In this document: positions 1 to 8,387 of the stretch, in pieces
How the letters are laid out: the number at the start of each line of letters is the position of its first letter
Position numbering within the stretch: position 1 is the first letter of the stretch
Source of the DNA: Planctomycetota bacterium
GTDB lineage: Bacteria; Planctomycetota; Phycisphaerae; Sedimentisphaerales; Anaerobacaceae
Assembly: GCA_022563885.1 (NCBI GenBank)
Contig: JADFMM010000004.1
Coordinates: 1 to 64,000, forward strand
Direction: 5' to 3'
DNA length: 64,000 bases
Program-made: the position numbers and the translations under genes
The notes under the pieces: generated by a model
Told to the model about the DNA's origin: nothing
Databases searched by the model: none
The model's input: the letters and a program-made list of their open reading frames with translations, nothing else

Positions 1-7
1 GTTGTCG

Positions 8-107
8 AACCACGAATTGAACCAATTGAACGAATGAAAACAAGAACGCCCATCTGCATCTAACCAAGCCTAACCCACCATTCGTGTTATTAGTTCAATT
101 CGTGGTT
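8..107. repeat. Intergenic inverted repeat, AT-rich
   Basis: The 15-bp arm AACCACGAATTGAAC at 8-22 is repeated as its exact reverse complement at 93-107. The interior repeats related words such as GAACGAATG and CATTCGTG, so the whole stretch can fold into one long imperfect hairpin. It lies outside any gene. It is one of several unrelated long inverted repeats in the gaps of this window. A function is not evident. Confidence 0.7.
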
Positions 108-271
108 TCCAATACACTCCATCGGCCATAGGTCGATTCCTGGATTCTATAGCCGGCTTTTAACTGTAGAGACGGGCGGGTTCCGGTCCAAGAGGACAAT
201 TAGGTGGGCAATATTCATCTCACATGAGTGCGTTGGTTGTAGGTCTCACCTTCGGTGAGGTCTATGATGCA

Positions 272-557
272 CCACAGAGAGCACCGAGGCCACCGAGAAA
301 AGAAAGAGGATAGCAGCGGCGATAGCCTCTCTGTATTACAAGGTCGCAAGAACTTGAAATTCTTTCCAGATATTGTCACTGGGAAAAGCATAACTCTCTT
401 CATCTGCAGTGGTTTATGGACTCGCGCAAAGACGCAAAGCCGCAAAGAAAAAGGGTGTCTTGAGATCTTTGCGCCTTGGCGGCTTGAACGAGTGAAACGA
501 GTGGGCGCGCGTCAATTCTTTTGGTTCCGGCCGGAGGCCGGGCTGTGTTCTCTGTGG
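272..557. repeat. Nested long hairpin element
   Basis: An outer pair, CCACAGAGAGCAC at 272-284 and GTGTTCTCTGTGG at 545-557, is complementary with one mismatch. It encloses an inner imperfect pair at about 420-447 (the CGCAAAGACGCAAAG-type arm) and 467-493 (the CTTTGCGCCTTGGCGG-type arm). Arms of the 'cacagagaacacagag' and 'gcaaagacgcaaag' type are familiar intergenic repeats in several environmental phyla. No convincing gene lies in 1-617. A small CTCACC-TTC-GGTGAG hairpin sits at about 245-260. Confidence 0.6.
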
Positions 558-617
558 TAAGAATACTTTACGTGTGCCGAAGGCATACCCTGATGCTCGT
601 GCAACCTTGGGCTTACC

Positions 618-2006
618 TCATCTCCCTCGTTTGCGGTGGGATTCTAACTCGTCTGCGATGAGGAATGCCAGTTCTAAGGCCTGCGATGCATTTAAACGCG
701 GATCACAATGGGTGTGATACCGTTCGGACAGGTTCTCCTCTTTGACCTCACGTCCACCGCCGGTGCACTCGGTGACATCCTGACCCGTCATCTCGATGTG
801 GATACCGCCGGCGTGTGTCCCTTCGGCATGGTGGATGGCGAAGAACTGTTTGACCTCCGAGAGAATGGTGTCGAAGACGCGGGTCTTGTATCCGTTGGCG
901 GCGTTAATGGTGTTGCCGTGCATGGGATCGCAGGACCAGACGATACTGCGTCCTTCAGCCTTCATACGTCGGACCAGCGGCGCTAGATGTTCCTCTACCT
1001 TGTTTCGCCCCATACGAGAGATGAGGGTGATCCGTCCCGCTTCATTGTCCGGGTTCAGTATGTCCAGTAGTTCGATAAGGCCTTCGCCTGTCATGGTGGG
1101 ACCGCACTTGATTCCGATGGGATTGTTGATCCCGCGCAGGAATTCCACGTGCGCGTGATCGGGCTGACGGGTACGATCACCGAGCCATAGGAAATGCGCC
1201 GACACGTCGTAGCAATCGCCCGTGGTGCTGTCGGTCCGGGTCAGGGCTTCCTCGTAGGGCAGGAGCAGCGCCTCGTGCGAGGTATAAAACGCCACCTCAC
1301 GGATTTGCGGTGAGTTTTCCGCGGTAATCCCAGCCGCTGCCATAAAATCGAGTGCCTGTTCCAGATTCTGTGCCAGGGCATCGTAACGTTCTGACAGTGG
1401 ATGGTCCTGTACGAATTCAAGGGTCCATTTGTGTATGCGGTGCAGGTCGGCATAACCGCCCTGTGCAAAGGCCCGCAACAGGTTCAGAGTGGCCGCCGAC
1501 TGATTGTAGGCCTGGATGATGCGCTCCGGGTCGGCAGCGCGTGCGGCGGGGGTAAAGGCCGAATCGTTGATAATATCCCCTTTGTAGCTGGGCAGGGTCA
1601 CTCCGTCTCGGGTTTCGTCTGCTTGGCTGCGTGGCTTGGCGAACTGGCCGGCCAAACGACCGACCTTGATCACGGGAATTCGCGCGGCAAAGGTCATAAC
1701 CACCGCCATCTGCAGAATCACGCGGAAGGTGTCGCGGATGTTGAGGGCATGAAACTCCGCAAAACTCTCGGCGCAATCGCCGCCTTGGAGCAAAAATGCC
1801 TCTCCGGCAGCGACAGAGGCGAGGGCTTTCTTGAGTGCCCGCGCCTCGCCTGCGAACACCAGGGGGGGATAGTTCCGCAAGCGATCGATGACCTGCTTTA
1901 ATGCGCTCGCATCCTCATACGCCGGTTGATGCTTGATCGGTTTTTCACGCCATGAACGCGGAGTCCATGGCGCTACGGAGGCGTTATGGGTTGTCTGCTG
2001 TGTCAC
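618..2006 (-). CDS. Class II 3-deoxy-7-phosphoheptulonate (DAHP) synthase
   Basis: This enzyme condenses phosphoenolpyruvate with erythrose 4-phosphate, the first step of the shikimate pathway. It is cytosolic and metal-dependent. The 462-residue length fits the class II (plant/mycobacterial) type and not the class I AroF/G/H type. Visible signatures include [11 protein letters not shown] near residue 75, [16 protein letters not shown] near 117, [19 protein letters not shown] near 285, [16 protein letters not shown] near 360 and [15 protein letters not shown] near 400. The best start is a GTG at 2004-2006, because no ATG precedes the conserved N-terminal WTPRSWR block. Neighbours are unrelated. 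Other pathway genes (aroA, and aroD-aroE fused) lie 45 kb or more away in this window. Confidence 0.95.
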   Translation of the reverse strand: MTQQTTHNASVAPWTPRSWREKPIKHQPAYEDASALKQVIDRLRNYPPLVFAGEARALKKALASVAAGEAFLLQGGDCAESFAEFHALNIRDTFRVILQMAVVMTFAARIPVIKVGRLAGQFAKPRSQADETRDGVTLPSYKGDIINDSAFTPAARAADPERIIQAYNQSAATLNLLRAFAQGGYADLHRIHKWTLEFVQDHPLSERYDALAQNLEQALDFMAAAGITAENSPQIREVAFYTSHEALLLPYEEALTRTDSTTGDCYDVSAHFLWLGDRTRQPDHAHVEFLRGINNPIGIKCGPTMTGEGLIELLDILNPDNEAGRITLISRMGRNKVEEHLAPLVRRMKAEGRSIVWSCDPMHGNTINAANGYKTRVFDTILSEVKQFFAIHHAEGTHAGGIHIEMTGQDVTECTGGGREVKEENLSERYHTHCDPRLNASQALELAFLIADELESHRKRGR

Positions 2007-2336
2007 TGTCGGGATCTCTTGGGGCCTGCCCTCGGTTTGAAAGTTCAGGTTCTGTCTTGAGATTTCCAGTTAAGTCAGAAAAATAACTAAGCACGAGACC
2101 TCTTTTGCACAAAATGTCAGGGCGAAATCTTGTTTGCTTATACCGTCATTCGTGCAGCCCTTGCTGCGACAGCGGCGTCGAACAGCTAAAGAAAAAGGGC
2201 CGCTGTTCTTCGACCCTGAGGCTCAGACCCGCAGGGAAGCAAGATCGGGTTTTCAGACAGAGCCCAACTTCTCTCAGCGTCGTTGCCTGGCCGGACGTTG
2301 AGGGTTTAGGCCAGGCCTGAACGGCACTCGGGGGCA
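2007..2336. other. Intergenic gap containing a repeat remnant
   Basis: No gene is supported. Positions about 2205-2268 match the element at 57723-57813. They share the stretch TTCGACCCTGAGGCTCAGAC, then CCGCAGGGAAGC, then the terminal GTTTTCAGACAGAGCC. The left terminal repeat is not visible here, so this is probably a truncated copy. Confidence 0.55.
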
Positions 2337-3080
2337 TTAACCTTCCATGAGGTTGGCTTCGACAATATTGTCGGCGAAGCTCTGGTATGTGCTTCCAACC
2401 TCTTTGGCCATCGAATCGGGGAAAACGTGGAAGTCCCCTGCCTTGAGAGCGGCAACGATACTCTCGGCGACGATCGAGGGAGGCTCGGCGATTTCTCCCA
2501 TGCCGGCGGAATCGGCCATATCGGTGGCGATGGGACCAGGGTGTACACTGAGCACCGCAGTGCCCTGTTCACCGAGCAACTCACGCAAGGCCTGCGTGAT
2601 GGAATAGGCGGCGGCTTTAGAGGCGGAGTAGGTTGCGAAGGCGGAAAAACACTTCATGGATGCGACGCTGTTGAGCTGAACGAATGCACCGCCACCATTT
2701 GCCTTGAGGACAGGGGCAAAGGCTTGCGCCATCCGTATGAGGCCGAACACATTTATCTTCATTTCGAAGGTCAGCGACTCTATGGCGTCATCGGCTAACG
2801 GGGTGGAAGCTCGAAGGACCCCGGCATTATTGACAACGACCTGGACATCCTGCGCCTGCACGGCCGCGGCGGCGATCATTGCCGGTTCGCCCACATCGAT
2901 CTGAATGGGCACGACCCTGTCGCCATAGGCTTCAACCAAGGGCGCGGCAGCGCCTGGAGTGCGAACGGCGGCATAAATCTTCGCCACCCCGTTGTCCAGA
3001 AAGGATTCAACAATGGCCTTGCCGATGCCACGGTTCGCTCCGGTAACGAGCGCTATCTTGTCCTTGATATCATAACTCAT
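2337..3080 (-). CDS. SDR-family NAD(P)-dependent oxidoreductase
   Basis: This is a classical short-chain dehydrogenase/reductase of 247 residues. The Rossmann glycine motif [11 protein letters not shown] is at residues 14-24, the structural NNAG near residue 85, a serine in the SVAS strand near 138, and the catalytic YSASK near 151. The substrate cannot be read from the sequence. The ATG start at 3078-3080 is backed by an AAGGAG ribosome-binding site seven bases upstream. The gene stands alone, with a repeat-bearing gap upstream and the DAHP synthase gene co-directional downstream after 330 bp. Confidence 0.9.
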   Translation of the reverse strand: MSYDIKDKIALVTGANRGIGKAIVESFLDNGVAKIYAAVRTPGAAAPLVEAYGDRVVPIQIDVGEPAMIAAAAVQAQDVQVVVNNAGVLRASTPLADDAIESLTFEMKINVFGLIRMAQAFAPVLKANGGGAFVQLNSVASMKCFSAFATYSASKAAAYSITQALRELLGEQGTAVLSVHPGPIATDMADSAGMGEIAEPPSIVAESIVAALKAGDFHVFPDSMAKEVGSTYQSFADNIVEANLMEG

Positions 3081-3802
3081 GTGTCACTCCTTTTGTGGCT
3101 AGGGTTTTTGTATTTGCAGAAGATCTCCTTACGTGGGGTCTTCCAGAGAATTTGGGAAAGAGACCTTCAAACTGAAGAAATCGACCTTCGTCATTCTCTG
3201 GTAGATCCGCGGCGATTCTCCTGCCGCCCGGAGAACGCGTCAAGTGTTTTTCCAACCAGCTCAGGGACCCACTGCCAAAGAGTCTGGGCAAGATAGCGTT
3301 GGGACGCTTCGAGGCTGAGCCCAGCCAGGCGTAACGGGGACTGTCCTGGACTGTCCCGGAATCCGAACAGAACTGTGGTCGAGAATTCTGATTCGGGCAT
3401 AGCATCGCTTCATGGGCACTATGCCAACCGCAAATAGCGTCTCCCGCGGCAAAGCAAAACTTCCAACCAGGCTGCTATAGATCGCTCTCAGTACTCAGGC
3501 ACAATTAGTTCGGAAACTGGGACAGTCCCCGCGGAGCGGAGGAATTCAAAGTTCTCAAGACCCACCGCAAGCTCATTACCCTTCCTCTCCCCAGTATCCC
3601 AATGCAATCTCGCTCCGCTTAAGGGGACAGTCCCAGGGCTGATTCTACGCATGCACCTTCAAATGTCGGTTTCGCCAGTGACGTTCAGTCAAGGGATAGC
3701 GATTGGGGCCGCCCTATGTTCAAGACCCAACGCTCTACGAAAAAACCACAGATTTCATTGGAAAAAGCGGAGAGGCGGGCGTCATATGGGTGCATTGAGA
3801 AG
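3081..3802. other. Gap with REP-like GGGAC(A/T)GTCCC repeats
   Basis: No coding region here is convincing. GGGGACTGTCC and GGACTGTCCC occur at about 3336-3359. Two related units, GGGACAGTCCCCGCGGAGCG at 3519 onward and TCCGCTTAAGGGGACAGTCC at 3614 onward, face each other in inverted orientation. This resembles the REP pairs that accompany RAYT transposases elsewhere. No transposase reading frame is visible. Confidence 0.45.
3519..3634. repeat. REP-like inverted pair
   Basis: Two imperfect palindromes built on GGGACAGTCCC plus a GCGGAGCGGA-type tail are arranged head-to-head about 75 bp apart. One is at 3519-3540 and the other at 3614-3634. The same GGGACTGTCC word recurs at 3336-3359 and at 13106-13115. 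The assignment to REP elements rests on resemblance only. Confidence 0.4.
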
Positions 3803-4314
3803 ATGGCAATGACAGTCATGAGCCCAGAACAACTGGCTGAGTGGTATGAGGCATACGGTGCGGAGCTGCTACTCTTCGCCCGGCAGTTGACGGACGCGCA
3901 ACAGGCGGACGATATCGTCCAGGAGGCCTTCATCAAGCTGCTCGGTGAGGGCGACCGCCGGACAACGCGCGGGCTTGGCTCTATCGTGTGGTCCGTAATG
4001 AGGCCGTCAGCTTTATGCGACGTCTCCGCTTGAAGCGTAGAGTAAGCGAACGATTGGGCGGCGCGGCAGAGCCGTGCTTCGAGTCTCGTGGCGAAGACCT
4101 CATCGATGCCCAAACGGTCCAGTCTCTCTTGGAGACACTGGCCAAGCCGCAGCGGGAGATCGTCGTGCTACGGATCTGGGGACAGATGACGCTGCAGGAG
4201 ACCGCCGGAATCGTGCACAAGCCGGTCTCGACGGTCCATCATCTGTATCAGAAGGCTTTGGAAAAGATGCGACAGACATTGGAGCAATCATCATGTACGA
4301 CGAAGAAGAAATGA
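3803..4314 (+). pseudogene. ECF-type RNA polymerase sigma factor, split by a frameshift
   Basis: Region 2 is encoded from about 3815 in one frame (AEWYEAYGAELLLFARQLTD, then QQADDIVQEAFIKLLGEGD). Region 4 continues in another frame (RAWLYRVVRNEAV, then LETLAKPQREIVVLRIWGQM, then QETAGIVHKPVSTVHH), ending at 4314. The switch is near 3945-3960, at GGGCGACCGCCGGACAACG. Restoring one base would give a normal ECF sigma of about 165 residues. The start is probably ATG 3803 or 3809. The stop overlaps the next gene (ATG at 4293), as in sigma/anti-sigma operons. Both halves look well conserved, so the lesion is either recent or a sequencing error. Confidence 0.8.
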
Positions 4315-4727
4315 ATCCCGCCCTCCGCGAGCTGGAAGCGGCCTTGAGACGCACTCAGCCCGCCAAAACAGGCCTGAATCGAGACCACTTGATGTTCAAT
4401 GCCGGGCGTGCGTCGGCCCGATCCAGTCGTCCCTGGCAAGCCCTTTCCGGTGTGCTGATGGCCCTGCTGCTTGGATCGCTGTTTGTTCGTCCCGACCCCA
4501 GCGGGACAAGCCCACCGAGTTTGGGCCGCGAGACCATGGCAGTAAATCCACGCTCGTTGGAGGCGGAGGCAGAGGGCCTTGCCACCGTGACCGATCAGGT
4601 GACATACCTGCGCCTGCGGCGGCAGGTCATTCGAGGCGGGCTAGGCGCTCTGCCCTCCAACACTGCCGGCAGCACGGAATCGGCCCATCCTCTAAATCGT
4701 GAAAAGTGGTTGGCGAACACACTCTAG
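4293..4727 (+). CDS. Small single-pass membrane protein, possible anti-sigma partner
   Basis: This protein of about 144 residues starts at ATG 4293, or at ATG 4311, which overlaps the sigma stop as ATGA. An acidic N-terminus (residues 1-15) and a charged region are followed by one hydrophobic segment at about residues 50-65 (ALSGVLMALLLGSLFV). A Pro/Ser/Thr- and Arg-rich tail follows. No zinc-binding HxxxCxxC anti-sigma motif is seen and the family is not recognised. Position and topology suggest it acts with the upstream ECF sigma. That is inference from context. Confidence 0.6.
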   Translation: MYDEEEMNPALRELEAALRRTQPAKTGLNRDHLMFNAGRASARSSRPWQALSGVLMALLLGSLFVRPDPSGTSPPSLGRETMAVNPRSLEAEAEGLATVTDQVTYLRLRRQVIRGGLGALPSNTAGSTESAHPLNREKWLANTL

Positions 4728-4737
4728 GAGCATGACC

Positions 4738-6156
4738 ATGTGCCAAAAAAGAAAACAGCTCGCCCGCGTGATCTGCCTTTTTCTGTTTCTCTCACCCGTG
4801 CTGCCGGCGGCTGAAAGCGACGATACACTGGACCTAAGAACCTTGGCCTTGGCGCCTGCGGCTGAACCCGTACCGGCCCTAAGGTATCGTCTGCTACCGG
4901 ACATCGTTGATCAGGTCAACGGAAATGCGGCACTGTTCTATCACGGGGCCGCGGAACTCTGCCCCGACGTAGAGAAGGATGATCTCGGAGACAAGATCGA
5001 TAAATGGAGAGACTCGCCCTTAGACAAGTTGCCGCGTGAAGAGGTTGACCGTGCCCTGGCGACCTTTGAGAACTCGTTCCGTCAGATCAAACTGGCGACC
5101 CTTCGCAACCAATGCGCATGGGAGATGCCCCTAGAGGAGGGTTACGCCATGCTCCTGCCGGGTCTGTCGACCTATCACAATATCGTACGAGCCATGGCAT
5201 TAAGAGCGCGTCTGGAAATCGCGGACGGCAACGTAGACCAGGCCTTGCAAACGCTACAGCAAGGACTGTCTCTGGGCCGAGGCATTGGCCGGGGACCAAC
5301 CCTCATCCAGGGTCTGGTGGGGATCGCCATCTCCGCCATCGTGCTTGAGCAGGTGGAATCGCTGGTGGAATCGGAGCATGCACCCAATCTCTATTGGGCA
5401 CTGACGGCCCTGCCCACACCCTTCATTGACATGCGCAGGGCTCTGGAGTACGAACGGGGTGCCCTATTCTTGGAGTTCCCTTCCTTGCATCGGCTGAACG
5501 ATGAGATCATGACGCCGCTGCAGGCCTCGGCCCTCGTGAATGACTTCTTTGCTAAAATGCAGCCGCTGGAAATGGGTGGGCCCAAGCCCTTCGCCGGCGT
5601 TTTGCCCGTGGGCTGGGTGATGTTGCACTACACGGATGCCAAACGCTACTTGGCAACCCACGGCCTCGCGGAGGATCGCATCGAAGCGATGCCGGCGGCA
5701 CAGGCCGTTATGCTGTACCAGGTGGAAGAGCACCTGGCGCTACAGGACAGCCTGGGCAAGTGGTTCTTTTTCCCTCATCACCTGGCCCAGCCGCGTTTCG
5801 AGGAGGCCGACCGGCGTATCGACCGACTGACACGCGCCCGCGGACTTAAGGGCAACCTTTTGACGGCGATCTTGTTACCGGCGCTGTCTCGAGTCTCGTT
5901 CATGCAGGCCCGTCTCGAGCGTCAGATCTGCTTGCTTCGAACCATCGAAGGGATGCGCATGTACGCAGCGGATCATGACGGCAGGTTGCCCAGCTCTCTG
6001 ACTGAGATCGACAAGGTCCCCGTTCCGCTGGACCCTGTGACAGGCAAGGCCTTCGGCTATCAGCTCCGTGACGACGGCAGCGCCCGGCTGGAAGCCCCGG
6101 CGGCCCCGAGTGAGAAACGCCGCCGACCCGTGTATGAACTGACTATCCGACCCTGA
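4738..6156 (+). CDS. Secreted protein of unknown function, alpha-helical
   Basis: This protein of about 472 residues begins at ATG 4738, with AGGAG at 4726-4730 seven bases upstream. The N-terminus is a signal peptide (ARVICLFLFLSPVLPAAES). The body is helix-rich; residues about 110-220 contain a TPR-like stretch (ARLEIADGNVDQALQTLQQG). The C-terminal 80 residues contain LLRTIEGMRMYAADHDGRLP followed by PLDPVTGKAF. That block is common at the end of secreted planctomycete-type proteins related to pseudopilin-like families. It follows the sigma/anti-sigma-like pair by 10 bp and is probably in the same operon. The biochemical role is unknown. Confidence 0.75.
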   Translation: MCQKRKQLARVICLFLFLSPVLPAAESDDTLDLRTLALAPAAEPVPALRYRLLPDIVDQVNGNAALFYHGAAELCPDVEKDDLGDKIDKWRDSPLDKLPREEVDRALATFENSFRQIKLATLRNQCAWEMPLEEGYAMLLPGLSTYHNIVRAMALRARLEIADGNVDQALQTLQQGLSLGRGIGRGPTLIQGLVGIAISAIVLEQVESLVESEHAPNLYWALTALPTPFIDMRRALEYERGALFLEFPSLHRLNDEIMTPLQASALVNDFFAKMQPLEMGGPKPFAGVLPVGWVMLHYTDAKRYLATHGLAEDRIEAMPAAQAVMLYQVEEHLALQDSLGKWFFFPHHLAQPRFEEADRRIDRLTRARGLKGNLLTAILLPALSRVSFMQARLERQICLLRTIEGMRMYAADHDGRLPSSLTEIDKVPVPLDPVTGKAFGYQLRDDGSARLEAPAAPSEKRRRPVYELTIRP

Positions 6157-6196
6157 AACGCCTTGACCAGGCCACTTGTACGTGAGGACTCTAAAG

Positions 6197-7552
6197 ATGA
6201 TGCCCCAGAAAACCAATTTCGGCGTCTGTGACGTGATCCTTCTCGCCGCCGCCGCCCTGGTGACTTCCACTGCCGAGTCTGCGGAGGTTCGCCAGCCCCC
6301 TCTCGATGACCAGACCTTTGCCGTGATTCGTCTCGATGCCACCAAGATCAATCTAGATGCCTGGGTCAATCGGATCGCACAAACTGTGGCGGAATCGGAC
6401 GAGTCGGCGGCGATCGAACAGGCTAAAACGGCCCTGGGACCTTTTACCGCGCTCGCCAAGACTCACCTAACCGCCTTCTTACAGGCCGGGGGTCGAGACC
6501 TGTTCGCCGTCTTCGGTCTCCATGAGTTTCCCCGTTTCTATGGTGCCGTTCCGGCAGACGAGGGGGCAGAGGAACTTGCCGATCGGATCAAGGCGGCGCT
6601 CGTCGCTTTTCAGATTGACGGAGTGACCACCGACCGTGGCGCGGGATTCATCCTGGTCGGATCGGAGCAGACGATCGCGCGGCTGAAGACGCGGAGTTCT
6701 GTGCGGTCTGCCTTCTTGGCTGCCGCCATGCAAAGCTGCGGCGACACCGCCGTTCAAGTCCTCTTCTTGCCGACGCCCGATCAGCGCCGTGTTTTGGCTG
6801 AGATGCTACCGGCCTTGCCAAGCGAGTACGGCCTGCAAGGGGCACACGTGCTGCTTCAAGGATTGGAGTGGCTGGCGCTGGGACTGGACGGCCCGCCCAA
6901 TCTGTCACTCAATCTGACGCTGCAGGCGGGCGGGACAGACGATGCCGCGGAGCTACTTGCCCTGCTTCGTGCTGCCTACGCCCTTCTCGGGCAACAGCCG
7001 CAAAATCGGGCTGCCGTTCCTAACTTGGACGCACTACTGGAGGCCCTAACGCCGCGCCGACAGGGAGCGCGACTGCACGTGGCGCTGGATCAGGCCACCA
7101 CAGACGCCCTCGTCAACGAGGTCGTGACGCCCTACCTGCTAAGGTCTCGTGAGCTGGCCACTCGTTTCCCCTGCGCCCGTACTTTGAAGGGGATCGGCGT
7201 GGCCTGTCTGGTCCATGCCAATGATCATAAAGATCAACTTCCACCTAATCTGGACACGCTGATCGACACGGCGCAGTTGCCTCGCAGGGGACTCACCTGC
7301 CCGGCGGTAAAGACGAGGGGCTCCTTTGTCTACCGAGGGGCCGGTCTCAGCAGCAAAGATCCTGCTAAACTGATCGTCGCCTTTGACAAATCAGAAAACC
7401 ATAGGGGTAACGGTCGGAACGTTCTCTTTCTGGACGGTCACGTCGATTGGGTTTGGGCAGATCGATTCAAGGAGGTCATTGAGGCAGACAACAAGATCCG
7501 GCGTAAAGCCAGGCTACCCGAGCACTACGTGGAAACTCTCCCAGTACCCTAA
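6197..7552 (+). CDS. Secreted DUF3352-like protein with C-terminal DUF1559-type tail
   Basis: The chosen start is ATG 6197, with GAGG nine bases upstream; an upstream TTG at 6176 is less likely. It gives about 451 residues with a signal peptide (CDVILLAAAALVTSTAES). The first 330 residues look like the DUF3352-type fold of repeated 'FAVIRLDATKIN' and 'FILVGSEQTI' units. The C-terminus has GRNVLFLDGHVDWVWADRF near residue 415, which matches the H-X9-DG-like end block of DUF1559 proteins. It lies 40 bp downstream of the previous secreted protein. A similar secreted protein occurs at 37145. Function unknown. Confidence 0.75.
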   Translation: MMPQKTNFGVCDVILLAAAALVTSTAESAEVRQPPLDDQTFAVIRLDATKINLDAWVNRIAQTVAESDESAAIEQAKTALGPFTALAKTHLTAFLQAGGRDLFAVFGLHEFPRFYGAVPADEGAEELADRIKAALVAFQIDGVTTDRGAGFILVGSEQTIARLKTRSSVRSAFLAAAMQSCGDTAVQVLFLPTPDQRRVLAEMLPALPSEYGLQGAHVLLQGLEWLALGLDGPPNLSLNLTLQAGGTDDAAELLALLRAAYALLGQQPQNRAAVPNLDALLEALTPRRQGARLHVALDQATTDALVNEVVTPYLLRSRELATRFPCARTLKGIGVACLVHANDHKDQLPPNLDTLIDTAQLPRRGLTCPAVKTRGSFVYRGAGLSSKDPAKLIVAFDKSENHRGNGRNVLFLDGHVDWVWADRFKEVIEADNKIRRKARLPEHYVETLPVP

Positions 7553-7934
7553 TCTTCCCACGGAGACCCCGGTGTCCCGGCCTCAGGGCGATCGCACGTA
7601 CATGCCGGATTCGTGTACTTTTCGCCAAGAGCGCCGCTGATCTGGGATTCCCACCGTTGAAGTAATCAGTAATCAGTAGACTGTCTGTGCCAAAAACTGA
7701 TTACTTCTCCACTGATTACTGATTACTACCGGTGAGATACGCGGGGAAATGACTGAAAAAAGGATGGTCCATGTCAGAGAAAGGTACTTGCGATCGCCCT
7801 GGTCCCGGCCTCTGAGACAAGGGGTCGATGACCGAAGGGCTTGCCACTGTGCACGTCGAAAAGCGTTCGATGGGTGGCCCGTAGTGCGTCCGCCATCTCT
7901 GCATACGCTCGATGGGTGACGTTCCCCAGATTCA
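7553..7934. other. Gap without a supported gene
   Basis: This stretch holds the inverted repeat at 7661-7727 and then the region downstream of the decayed propeller gene. Nothing else is supported. Confidence 0.5.
7661..7727. repeat. Perfect 17-bp inverted repeat
   Basis: AGTAATCAGTAATCAGT at 7661-7677 is matched by its exact reverse complement at 7711-7727. A third partial unit, ACTGATTACTT, lies at 7696-7706. It is 109 bp downstream of the secreted-protein stop. It has no following T-run, so it does not look like a terminator. Confidence 0.75.
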
Positions 7935-8285
7935 ACGCAAGGCCAGCAAGGCATCGCTGCTGCGAAGGTAAATGCTGTCTTGACCCAGCGCCGCCGTGGC
8001 AGCAATGGACACCTCGAGATCGGCTTGACGCGCCACCGTGAACGCATCGCCGCATTTCACGACCGTGACCCTTTCCCGCTTGGAAAAGGGGTACAAATGG
8101 TCGTTGGCAATCACCGGTGACGCGCCGTAGTGCCCAGAGGGTCCCAATCGTTCCCGATATTTGACATGGCCGGGTGGGTGCGTACGCAGCTGAGAATTCC
8201 GTCATCCCGGACAGATAGAGCCGGCCCGAGTGAAAAGGGGGGGGCGGAATTTCCGGTATGCCGGATAGCCCAGCCAGCCAGACGT
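7933..8285 (-). pseudogene. Remnant of a PQQ-like beta-propeller protein
   Basis: Read on the minus strand from about 8280, the peptide fragments GIPEIPPPPFHSGRLYLS, then (frame change) HVKYRERLGPSGHYGASPVI, then VTVVKCGDAFTV, ADLEVSIAATAALGQDSIYL and RSSDALLALR followed by a stop form consecutive PQQ_2 (BamB-like) propeller blades. The EIPPP...GRLY, GHYGASPV and IAATxAL...IYLR motifs are typical of planctomycete PQQ-like proteins. At least one frameshift near 8215 and the missing N-terminal majority show it is dead. The htpG promoter lies just beyond its upstream edge. Confidence 0.6.
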
Positions 8286-8308
8286 TCATAGGGGCCGGCT
8301 TTTTGCTG

Positions 8309-8337
8309 TTGCCAGGCTCACTCCTTTTGACTATATT
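8309..8337 (+). promoter_or_regulatory. Sigma-70-type promoter for htpG
   Basis: TTGCCA at 8309-8314 and TATATT at 8332-8337 are separated by 17 bases. Each differs from consensus at one position. The expected transcription start is near 8344, leaving a leader of about 45 bases before the htpG ATG. No CIRCE-type inverted repeat was seen. Confidence 0.5.
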
Positions 8338-8387
8338 CTGCCCGATGTCTTGAGGATGACCCATCTTGCATAGGAGATCCAACACCC

